Positions 26,840-35,945 of a DNA stretch of 64,000 nt are shown one piece after another (position 1 is the stretch's first letter; every line of letters begins with the position of its first letter). The DNA is taken from assembly GCA_030407085.1 (NCBI GenBank), contig CM059582.1, forward strand, positions 52,589,001 to 52,653,000, read 5' to 3'. This stretch comes from Trichopria drosophilae (lineage: Eukaryota; Arthropoda; Insecta; Hymenoptera; Diapriidae). The notes below the pieces were generated by a model that was not told the DNA's origin, made no database searches, and saw nothing but the letters and a program-made list of their open reading frames with translations. A program made the translations under genes and the position numbers.

Positions 26840-27571
26840 GATTTATTCATGTGCATTTGTCTTGTAATATATTATTTGAAAATACGAAATAATTTCAAAT
26901 ATACCCAATATTACAGAAATGCAAAAGTGTATATTAATGTTTGTTAACAAGCCATATTTTGAAAAAGATCTGAGAATTACCATAGATCTATAATTTTGGT
27001 GATAGTTACATTGCGACTAATGAGATACTGGTACGGAAAGGAATTTATTGCATATTGCATTAAAAAGAGTTTTGATTTACCCCCCCCCCCCCATTTGCAT
27101 CCTACAGTGATGCATCATTATTTTTTAAGCAATCTATTCTATTGAGGATACTAACCCTGAAGTAATTGAAAATTTGTAATTGGTAAATTTATGATGACAT
27201 TTGATGGTATTTAATAAATTGAACATTCAGAACATACAACTCGGAATAATGACATTTTCGCATATTTACATTTATTATATAATAAATACGTTACATAAAT
27301 ATGCATTACTGTCCTTGACATCCATAATAAAATATGTGTCAAATGGATGCCCTAAAATTGTAAATGAAAGCCTTTTCCATAAGGACACACATTTTGAAAA
27401 TGTAACGAATATCCTCTTTACAATTTTTAAATTTATTTTATCTTACCCCTGTATGCTTTGCTAATGGATCCATTAACTTCTGCTGGGACTTTCATAATTG
27501 GGAAAGCAAATTTAAAAAAAAATAAAGACAACTAATCTCATTAATCCAAAATGAAAGTAATTGCGATCTAA
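26840..27571 (+). repeat. Left arm of a large inverted repeat
   Basis: This arm matches the reverse complement of 30065-30775 over most of its length. Anchors include GTGCATTTGTC near the outer end, CATAGATCTA, CATTTGCATCCTACAGTGATGC, GGATGCCCTAAAATTG, AATGGATCCATTA and AATGAAAGTAATTGCGAT near the inner end. Indels are frequent; one of about 95 bp lies near 26950. A tract of 13 C (27080-27092) replaces the CCCTCCC of the right arm. No coding frame is shared by the two arms, so this is duplicated non-coding DNA or the long terminus of a mobile element. Confidence 0.7.
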
Positions 27572-27754
27572 CTAATGTTAATTATTTCAGTTCCAAATTT
27601 ATAATAAAACTGAATTAAGTTATCCCCTATTATTTACAATGTTATTTATGATACTCAATAGAATTACCAGTAACTTTAAAGCATACATGTATATGTTGTT
27701 GCGTAAATATATCTGATTTTCTCCATTAAGATAACCGTAGATAATTTTTTCTAT

Positions 27755-28550
27755 CACTCAGAAAAAAAAGTAGTTGAAATGACCGTCTTTTTACGATGAA
27801 TAATAGTATAAAATGAGGATTAGGCATGGTAATAGTTAAAATAACTATTTTGAAATAGTAAAGTTTAACTATTGTTTCATGATTCAAAATGCTACTTATT
27901 ATAATAGACAAATAGACTCAATTATTTTGAAATAGTCATTTCAGAAAATTACTACCTTCACTGAGAGAGATTATATAAGAAATTGTCATAAAAAATATGG
28001 AAAGGAGTCAATATTTACTTTTTAAAAATATTAGTAAACTATATATATCATAGTATATGAAAAGTCCAATTTTCTCCCTTTGATCTTTGTTTAAGATAAA
28101 CAACAAAACAAATAGGAAAAAAAATCAATATTGCGATAAGTTTACGAATGTCGCACTCTAGCCAGTTAAAAAAAGTATTCTGCAATGCCATTATACACAC
28201 AAATTTCAATGTCGTGTAACTAGTCTATAGATACACAATATTATTACCCGACGATCCTTCTCATAACCAAATACAAATCCACTTCAATATCGGTAGCCAC
28301 GAAGAAAAAACGTAGACATAGTGTGAAATGAGGACTACACTAGATTATAGTTATGTGAATTATATTTGTCATATTTATTTAAATCATTCTACATAGTTAA
28401 TTTTTTAACTATGAGGAGATGGTTGGTGTAACAAAAATAGTAAAATCGTCTATGAAAGTTGTAAAGTTAACTATTTTTCATAGTAGTTTTAACTATATTT
28501 TTCCAACTATGTGATACAGTCAATTTAACTATGGGGTTTTTTTCTCAGTG
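27755..28550. mobile_element. TA-type MITE with CACT(C/G)AG termini
   Basis: The left terminus CACTCAGAAAAAAAAG pairs with the right terminus CTTTTTTTCTCAGTG-like sequence ending at 28550. TA follows on the right and TA (one base offset) precedes on the left. The subterminal regions on both sides are rich in ATAGTTAAACT and ACTATTT motifs that can fold locally. The termini resemble those at 48950-49261 and the right end near 50789. TA flanks suggest Tc1/mariner-type mobilisation in trans. No coding capacity is seen. Confidence 0.6.
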
Positions 28551-28659
28551 TACGTATTTCATCAGAACCGATATTCTAATTATCTAAGAAGGATGTAGGC
28601 ATCGGGCATTATTATGGTCACAGTTTATTTTATAATTACATGGGTAATTTAGTCAAAAC

Positions 28660-29300
28660 ACTACTTCATAAAATTCTTCGCTGTGTAAAAGTTACTGACG
28701 TATCGTAGATCGATATCGCCGAAATATCAGATGAGCTCGAACAATGATAAACTTGTAAACACCCTTCTGTGGTCCTTCAAATACGGAAAGTCATGGGGAA
28801 ATCCATAAAAGCAGGGACTCCCCAAACCGAAGACCACATCAGATAAAACATCGATCGACATCAATACGTTTATGACACAATTGATGAGCACCTGTTTGTA
28901 CGTTCGTTAATTTTGCTACCTGTGAAACTTTCCAAATCAAATCATTTAAAATAGAACCAACGTGATTCAAGCGTATGCTTGGTCGTGTTTATTCGTGTGA
29001 ATCCTCCCAATTTGAATTCATGAATCGGATTAAGCTGAAATAAAATATCACGATATTCTCATTGATCATAGGAATCGGGGACGATATGAATGAGCGAATT
29101 CATTTTATCATGCATTCCCGCGGGGAAGGTAGAATTCATTTATCGCAGCATTTTGCACTTTAACGCCCTCGGGGTAAAGCGTCGCATCTTGGTAGGATGG
29201 AATAATCACACTTGGCACGGAAACGACTAGTATTGTTAATTATCGCACTAGACGTACACGCGGATATTATGCGAGTTGCTCAGCATTTTCCTGCAAAGTG
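28660..29300. promoter_or_regulatory. GC-richer non-coding patch, possible regulatory element
   Basis: Two blocks (about 28680-28880 and 29080-29290) stand out from AT-rich surroundings by GC content and complexity. I find no splice-bounded frame. Composition of this kind often marks conserved regulatory DNA in AT-rich insect genomes, but conservation cannot be seen from one sequence. Confidence 0.25.
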
Positions 29301-30064
29301 TCTTTTCCAACAAAGTTTTGTAAAATCCTTACATTTTCAAAAAAATTTACATGCGGATGGACTTTATCCCTGCAATTAGTTTTGAGATTTGCTGAACAAT
29401 TTTTTCGTTCCATTATTGTATGAAAACACACACTAAACTTTTATTTAACAAATAATATTATATGTCGATGCAATGTTTGTAGTCAATAGCGTAGATTCAT
29501 GCATCAAGATAATACCAGCATATTACGTTAATTCAATTAGAATTATAAAATTAATCTAATTACAAAATTCACTTTACATTGAAATGAATTTGAAGTTCGT
29601 ATATCATACAAATATAATTTGATATAAAATTAATGCCACATATTATTTATTTGTAAATAGAATGAAAGGATATTAGTCATAATAAATTAATTCCATTCAT
29701 CTGCGAAAATGAAAATATATGGAATTATGCGATCGATTTGGAACTAATGTACATATTTAATGAATAATCCAATTTGAAAATTAATAATTATTTTGTTTAT
29801 CATAAGAAACACATTTCATTGTTTCAACAGAGAATTTAGAATAGAAAGTAAGCAAATTCTAATTTTAGGTTTTATCCATTTTGTCGTTTTACAGCTTTAT
29901 AACACAATGCCGTTGAAATGCTCGAGACTTTGCGATAACAGCATTAAAATTCATGGAAAATTATTTTGCACCAAATTTCACGCATTGGTCTTCCGACGGA
30001 TTTTCCTTTTTGCAATAGTTGCTCACAATTTCAGGTCTGAAAAAGTTAACTTTATTTGTTATTA

Positions 30065-30775
30065 AAGTTATCGTAATTACGTTCATTTTGAATTAATGAA
30101 ATTAGTTGACTTTATTTTCTTTTAAATGTGCTTTCCTAATTATGAAGTCCCAACAGAAGTAAATGGATCCATTAGCAGCGCTTACAGGAGTATGGTGAAA
30201 TAAAATTATAAATAATTGTGAATACCATTCGTTACATTTTCAAAATGCTTGTCTTGATGGAAAAGGCTTTCATTTACAATTTTAGGGCATCCATTTGACA
30301 GGTATTTATAAAAGAAAATGTCTTTATTCTGAATTGTAAGCTGTGAATGTTCAGTTTAGTAAATATGATAAAACTTCAAGCAAAATTTATAAATTACAAA
30401 TGTTCAATTACTTCAGGGTGCTTAAAAATTAATCAAGCATCACTGTAGGATGCAAATGGGAGGGAAATAAATCAAAACTCTTTCTAAGTTAAAATGTAAT
30501 AAATTCCTTTCTATGCCATTATCTGATTAGTCACTAGATAACTATCGCAAAAAATGTAGATCTATGATAATATTTAGATCTTTTGCAAAATATGGATTGG
30601 TACCACGGTTACGGGAAGTGTAATACATAATCACTAAATTGCTCTTGAATTATCGTGATCATATTATTTGTAGCCTTTCCACCAACTGTATTTAAACATT
30701 AATAAACTGCATTTCTTTAATATTGCGTTTTTTTTAAATTATTTCATATTTTCAAATGATATATCACTTGACAAA
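30065..30775 (-). repeat. Right arm of a large inverted repeat
   Basis: Reverse-complement partner of 26840-27571. The outer part, 30739-30775, overlaps the last codons and stop of the coding-like segment on the minus strand. If that segment was ever a gene, most of this arm would correspond to its 3' untranslated region and the left arm would be an inverted copy of that 3' end. Confidence 0.7.
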
Positions 30776-31037
30776 TGCACTCGAAGAAATTCACGGTTGC
30801 AACAGTCTTGAAATTCTTTCTTCTCCACAGATGAATTCGGTTCCGTACACTGCACCCACTTCCAGTCGTTTCCCATGCAAGCATCTGCGTGCCGTGGTTT
30901 TCCATTATAGGACGCGAAGCGTTCGTCGCTTTTGTAGATTATACGTTCTAGTCCATTTACCGGCGAAAAATCCATTTGCTAATTGGGCAGCACCCAGTTT
31001 CGCCCTTCCCGCAACGATACTCTGCACTGGGACCATC
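30739..31037 (-). pseudogene. Frame-broken cysteine-rich coding-like segment
   Basis: On the minus strand two frames carry protein-like sequence. Frame A (31037 down to the stop at 30957) contains YRCGKGETGCCPISKWIF. Frame B (ATG at 30975, stop at 30739) contains NGLERIIYKSDERFASYN, then RHADACMGNDWKWVQC, then EFQDCCNREF. Together they show seven cysteines, including two CC pairs, suggesting a small disulphide-rich secreted protein. I do not recognise the family. The frames are offset by one base near a run of five T (about 30966-30971), so this is a pseudogene, an assembly error, or two exons that I cannot delimit. GC content is above background. The opposite strand has a strong acceptor-like site (TTCTTCTCCACAG ending at 30830), so a + strand exon is an alternative. 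Confidence 0.3.
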
Positions 31038-31174
31038 TAATCTATTTCAATTTTTCTTCAGCGGCATGAGTTGGTTTTGTTTTGTCTCTATTGTTTCTGA
31101 AATATTGAAAAACGGGGACAAGCTTAGAGTAGATAAGTAGCTGTATAATAACAATTGATGTATATTAAGCTTAT

Positions 31175-31603
31175 ATGCTGACAAGAAAAATGGAGAAGGT
31201 CATCAATATTTGCCTGTCAACTTCTTACCAATCACAGAAAAAATATGTTATCAGTGAATACTTACGTAATAAGATATGGGAACAAAGAAATTTCCTCAAC
31301 AAGTTGATCTATTTAGAGAGAAAGGTGACCAACTCATACTTCTCGAAAAGTATATGTAAATATATTGGGTCGAAAGTCGACAGGTACAGAGAAGTGTATG
31401 ACTATAATATACGTATCGTATTCCTTAAAAATAAGGTATCGTTCCTTTTCTGTTCGAAAGCATATTTTTCTTTGTTCCAATTACATGTTCTTCAATTTAT
31501 TTTATTACGTAATTTACATATGATATTGTATGTACAGCCGAAGCAACAAACCCTATTTCAAATCTTAACAAACCAAAGGATCGAAGCTTGTCAGAAGCTT
31601 TAA
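31175..31603 (+). CDS. 142-codon open frame, unrecognised, probably not a gene
   Basis: This is the longest ATG-started frame in the window. Its composition is what AT-rich DNA gives by itself: Lys, Tyr, Phe, Ile, Leu and Ser dominate. No domain, signal peptide or repeat is evident; weakly hydrophobic patches occur after residue 75. Its stop codon is the TAA of the TTAA at the left border of the MITE at 31600, so the pre-insertion frame may have ended elsewhere. No promoter or poly(A) context stands out. A frame of this length is unusual but possible by chance in 64 kb. Confidence 0.15.
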   Translation: MLTRKMEKVINICLSTSYQSQKKYVISEYLRNKIWEQRNFLNKLIYLERKVTNSYFSKSICKYIGSKVDRYREVYDYNIRIVFLKNKVSFLFCSKAYFSLFQLHVLQFILLRNLHMILYVQPKQQTLFQILTNQRIEACQKL

Positions 31604-32493
31604 CCCCTTCGCTGCGGCGAGAATTTCATAAAAAAGTGCCCAAAATGCGGGAAAACAAATTATATATTGGTTAAATTTTACTGTAACTTGGTGTACAGGA
31701 GTTTTTTGGGACGCAGATTACGAATCTGAAGTCAGATTTAGAAAATATAAAATGGCGGATTCAATATGACGGACAAATGTTATAAAACTCAACCATTAAA
31801 GGAATAAAACAAAAAATATATATAACAAAATAAATAAATGAATGAAAACTGTACTTTGTAGACCTTTGAAGACCTTTCTCCAATCTCCTCATAGTAAAGT
31901 GTGTATATAGTACATCGAAACTATCGGGGAAGGCTACCGTGATTTTTTTATAAAATTTGTCTGCCATATTGGATCCGCCATTTGGAATTTTGCAAAAAAT
32001 ATCATCATCCTTATAAACAGAGACCCTCGAAAACCCCCGAGTATCGAGTTTCATGCAAAATGGTTCGATTTTTGCAAAATTTTCTGCCATATTAGATGCG
32101 CTATTTTGAATTTTCAAAATATATCATCAGATTTGTAATCAGCGACTTCGAAAACTACCGGGTATCGAATTTCAATCGATTTCGTTAATTTTTAGTGCTT
32201 AAATTTACATAATACAATGTCACAGCTATAATGACAAAAACTTTTTGCAAAATCGAAAAAAAAACATATTTTAAGAACTTGTATCTTTAGTTGTTGGATA
32301 TTATATTTTTGAAAAATGACAAAGACATATTGTTCGGTATTCCTTAGGCTGTCAAGAAATGTTCCAGTTTTTAAATTGGATACATTATTGTCTTCATTTC
32401 TAATTTCTGCCGTGACATATATTTGCATTTTTTCGCAATTAGAGAAAAGACGGAAATGACAATGATCTTTGTCATCCGCAGCGAAGGGGTTAA
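31600..32493. mobile_element. piggyBac-like TTAA MITE, best-defined copy
   Basis: Perfect 18-bp terminal inverted repeats including the target: TTAACCCCTTCGCTGCGG at 31600-31617 and its reverse complement at 32476-32493. TTAA at both borders is the piggyBac target duplication. Inside are the family module in + orientation (about 31705-31775, ending in AAATGGCGGATTCAATATG) and two copies in minus orientation (about 31962-32035 and 32085-32160), arranged convergently. The frames inside it (118 codons at 31761-32117, 78 codons at 32192-32428) are by-products. No transposase is present. Confidence 0.85.
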
Positions 32494-33060
32494 TTGAATA
32501 ATATTATATATAATAACGTTGAATATATTTAATGTTACTAGGATAGAACTAATCTTCGAATCATTGAACAGAAGTTTTGAAATACTAAAGAAAGTTGTTT
32601 CAACTTAACAAAAATATATATTTCTGCCAGATCGGACTGAAACACTGTCCGATTATGTATCGTGGCGACACGGCAACAATTTAGTTGTCCAGCTCATCTT
32701 AGATCAAGATAAAAAATTGATAAGGACCATTTTTTGATTCATTAGTACAGTTAACTAAATCTGAATGATGGCTTTGTTAGTTACTCCAGAATATCCATCG
32801 GAAGCTACTCCGTAATTTTTTTCTACTGTATTCAATATAGTAATATAGAAAATTGGAAAAATATAATTAAATTTATTATGTTCATTTACTGTAGTTAGTT
32901 AATTATACTATCTGCACTGATGTAATATAATTACTATAGTTACTACGACATCAGAAAAAAATTCTGTTTTTAGTACGCATTATTATATGCTATTTTTATT
33001 AATCCTTTTTGTCCAAAATGAGAGAAGCAGGTACGACTAAATCAGCCGAGTTTCTGTGGT
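32494..33060. other. AT-rich non-coding DNA
   Basis: Nothing gene-like. TAGTTA/TAACTA motifs are frequent around 32740-32960, resembling the interior of the TA-type MITEs, but I found no matching termini. Confidence 0.4.
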
Positions 33061-33499
33061 AGAATTTTTTTTTTCTTATATACGGAAAATACATTTACGA
33101 CTATTTTGAAGTGTGCTCTATCAATTTCCGTCGATAAATAACCAAAAAACGACTATTTCTGCAAACATTTTCAATACAAAATAAAATTCAGCACAAAATA
33201 AAAAAAAATGCCATGTTTTTTAGGTCGTTATTTTTCACAATTTTCTCCATCGAAATGGATTATAATAGATTATAATGAAATGCATATATAAAAAGTGAAA
33301 GTTTCATTCATTAAAATCCATGTCAGTGGAGAAAATGGTGAAAAATTGTAAAAAATGACATAAAAAACATGGCATTTTTTTTTTATTTTGTAAAATTTTC
33401 GCAGTAATAGTCATTTTATGGCCAAGTTCTCGACGGAAATCGATAGAGCACACTTCAAAATAGTCGCGAATGTATTTTCCAAAAATTAAAAAAAATTCT
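33061..33499. mobile_element. 440-bp near-complete palindrome, MITE-like
   Basis: 33061-33260 pairs with 33310-33499. The outer ends AGAATTTTTTTTT and AAAAAAATTCT pair, as do ATACATTTACGACTATTTTG and CAAAATAGTCGCGAATGTAT, GTGTGCTCTATC and GATAGAGCACAC, and TGCCATGTTTTTTA and TAAAAAACATGGCA. Pairing continues inward to TTTTCTCCATCG near 33241. Whole-element palindromes of this size are typical of folded MITEs. No target duplication is obvious, so the superfamily is open. Confidence 0.75.
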
Positions 33500-34509
33500 T
33501 TCTATTATTTCATTTTGTGCAAAAAATAGTTAATATAAATATAGACCCGTGCTATAAATAGAACATTTTTAATGAATTTAGTTGAATTAAGCCAAACCCA
33601 GAATGTATAATGCATATCGGTCGAATTAGGCTTATATCTAATTAGACTTCTTTCTGCCATGCGGTTGCACCATTAATTTTAGTTAATCATCAACAAATAA
33701 AATTTTCAAATGTTTTTAATATAAAATGTGTAAACATTACTACTAATGGGCAAGTTTACTACTGAAGGGCATAATGTATAACATTTCTACGTCATATAAT
33801 ATAGTTAAATTTATATTGAACAGCTATTGTACTCATAAGTTAACATTTTATCAAAGTTACTAAATTGCTCTATATTATTAATAACGAATTGGTGATATTC
33901 AATTGAGTGTTTGAAAAGATAAGTTTATTCGTTGTGTACAAGGTTTTCGAGACATCATTATAATAGTTAACAATTAACTTCTCATATAATGTTTCAATTA
34001 CGTCTTAAGCTGTGCGAACGGATTCCGATATCTGTCGGTTTGAAAGGATGCACGGCAGCGGATAATTTTATGCGAACCTAGCGGAATTACTTTAAAACTG
34101 TAGAGATAATCTATTAAATTATAAATAATTCAGTAGAAGTAGAAGATAATTCTTGCCTTCTTAGGCACAAAATATCTGCTGTCCTTTATATTCTATTCAA
34201 TCAACGTATTTTTTTGCCTGATTCATTTTTCCGGCGTAAAAATAAAAGGGAAATTGGGACATGGCCATCAAGTAACTAAATTTCTTCACTCCTGGTGATT
34301 TGATAAAATAAACTCCTGAAAACAAACAAAAGAACAGCCAGATATTAAAAATTACCTGTAAATAAAGACAAAATGTGACTTTTTCATTGCTAAACGAGAA
34401 TACAATTGTTGAAATATACATTCTCTACCGAAAATTAAAATATAAAATTCAATTCCAAACTTAGAATACAAACATTGTTTTTTGGTAAATACTAGACACG
34501 ACCGAATTA
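33500..34509. other. AT-rich non-coding DNA
   Basis: No gene, repeat array or strong hairpin seen. A 74-codon minus frame at 34197-34421 has hydrophobic stretches but no splice or promoter support. Confidence 0.4.
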
Positions 34510-35145
34510 ACACTATTGCCGCAGCTAAGCATCAGCTGCCAAACAGTTCTTGCAGCGAAAGTAAATAATGCTATAAAAAATGCTAATATACAGCAATAAT
34601 TTCTGCAGCACTGAAAAATACCTGCGGCAGTACAATTGGCAGCCAGAATGCAACACATGCTCTGAAAGCGCCGTAAATTGCCGCCAACAGCAACCGTGGC
34701 AACTGAAATTGAGCCAATCGCGTACTGGGCTGCAATTTGCCTGCGGCAGCAAATTTCTCACCTGTATTTCAGTATAGGCTGTTAGTATGGTAAAATGCCT
34801 GCGAAATGTTGGCGACAAAAATCTTCGCAAGTGAAATTTAGCTCTCCCTGTAAATGTGCTGCAATTTACCTGTGGCAGCAAATTTCACAGCTGCAATTCA
34901 GCATAAGCGCTTCATAATACGAAATACTGGCAACAGCAATCTGCGCGGCTGAAGTTCAGCTTGGTTTATAAACGTCCTGCATTTTGCCTGCGAAAGCAAA
35001 TTTAGCAGCTGCCTTTCACCATAACCTCCAAAGGTTTGGCGAAATGCCTGTAACAGCAACCATGGCAGCTGAAATTTAGCATGCTCTGCAAACTGGCTGC
35101 AATTTCATGCAACAACATATTTCACAGCTGCATTTCAGCATAATG
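34510..35145. repeat. Diverged tandem array of about 120-bp units
   Basis: The block GCTGCAATTTGCCTGCGGCAGCAAATTTC recurs in diverged form near 34729, 34857, 34976 and 35096, giving a period of 118-128 bp. Each unit splits into two related halves of about 60 bp, one with GGCAGCAAATTTCACAGCTG and one with AACAGCAACCATGGCAGCTG. The array is therefore a higher-order repeat of a CAGC-rich half-unit. The left boundary is ragged. Frames inside it (118 codons minus at 34525-34881, 65 codons + at 34580-34777) are repeat artefacts. GC content is high for this window. Confidence 0.75.
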
Positions 35146-35448
35146 ATCTCGATGCGCATTTTTAAAAATGTTGGAATAGGGATTTAGGAAAATAGGTTCT
35201 CAGTAAAAAATAATTCATTGGTCAAAATAAATTGTTGTCTAGAAGAAATTATGTTTAAAAACAAATGTCTGTATGAATTTTCGTGTACTGGACGATTAAT
35301 TTGACAAGTTAACCTCCTATTTACGTGATGTATTTAGCGTTTTATTTTATTTGTGAACGAATGCACCTTACAGATGTCAAAATTAGCGATAATTCTAACA
35401 TGAAATTTTTGTGCAATACATCGAGCTACCAATCGTCTTGAACGTGAC

Positions 35449-35535
35449 ATGGAACTGACAGACGAGATTCGAGATATCGCGAATCTCGACGATCAAGAGA
35501 TACAGCCACATCTCGCGAGAGAAATTTGTGCACAA
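35449..35535 (+). CDS. Candidate short first coding exon, unknown protein
   Basis: ATG at 35449 in a favourable context (GTGACATGG) opens 29 codons: MELTDEIRDIANLDDQEIQP followed by HLAREICAQ. This charged segment is unlike the AT-driven frames around it. Codon 29 is followed directly by GTGAAG, an acceptable 5' splice site, giving a phase-0 intron. Without splicing the frame continues to 35655 but turns low-complexity. The sequence contains a perfect 9-bp inverted repeat (CGAGATTCG/CGAATCTCG), so it might instead be part of the neighbouring GC-rich repeat. No domain is recognised and no partner exon found. Confidence 0.25.
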
Positions 35536-35655
35536 GTGAAGTGTAGTGCGTTTATGTATTTAATGACATATTATGTACGAATTACCTCTACATTTGATAC
35601 TAGAGATGAGACAAAAAATCGGCATTTTTATTTATCGATATCGTTATCGCTTTAA

Positions 35656-35945
35656 TAACCTCAACACAGCTGCTTTGCAGTATTTCTATTTTCTCTGTCA
35701 GCACGGTTGGTGTGCAGCTTTTACGTAGCACAGTGGCTGGCAACAATATTGCTGCGGCAGCATCCCACAATTTTGTCGCAGCTAGATGACAGTTCTCATA
35801 TTAGCATGTGCAACCTCAGTGCAACGCTGTCAGAGGGCTCCAAAGGGTGCTGCTGACTGATATATACTATCATGCCAGTGGTCCTGCCGCAGCAATATCG
35901 CGGTGAAATAGGGTCATAGCAGCTACATTTTAGCTTGAAATGTTA
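35656..35945. repeat. CTGCGGCAG-rich inverted repeat related to the array
   Basis: ATATTGCTGCGGCAG at 35746-35760 has a perfect reverse complement at 35884-35898. The stretch between is GC-rich with several CAGC and GCTG blocks. The CTGCGGCAG core is the same as in the tandem array at 34510-35145, suggesting a detached or inverted member of that repeat. Confidence 0.55.

Larger units (their letters stand above)
26121..27740 (+). repeat. Interrupted direct repeat flanking the left LIR arm
   Basis: 27612-27740 is a continuous unit that starts GAATTAAGTTATCC and goes on to GTTGTTGCGTAAATATATC. The same unit occurs in two pieces upstream: 26121-26189 (GAATTAAGTTATCC...ACTTTAAGC) and 26796-26850 (GTTGTTGCATAAATATATC onward). 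The pieces are separated by about 600 bases that look like an insertion (26187-26766). The intact copy serves as an empty-site reference for that insertion. Copies are clearly alignable but diverged. Confidence 0.6.
27572..30064. other. Spacer of the large inverted repeat
   Basis: About 2.5 kb between the two arms. It contains the direct-repeat unit at 27612-27740, a TA-type MITE at 27755-28550, and a stretch from about 28680 to 29300 that is GC-richer than its flanks and looks like unique, possibly conserved sequence. The remainder to 30064 is AT-rich. No transposase-like or other recognisable coding frame is present. Confidence 0.5.

Noticed and set aside
31761..32117. 118-codon minus-strand frame
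   Set aside because: It lies entirely inside the TTAA MITE at 31600-32493 and reads its modules.
34525..34881. 118-codon minus-strand frame with Cys and Arg
   Set aside because: It reads the CTGCGGCAG tandem array; periodicity comes from the DNA repeat.
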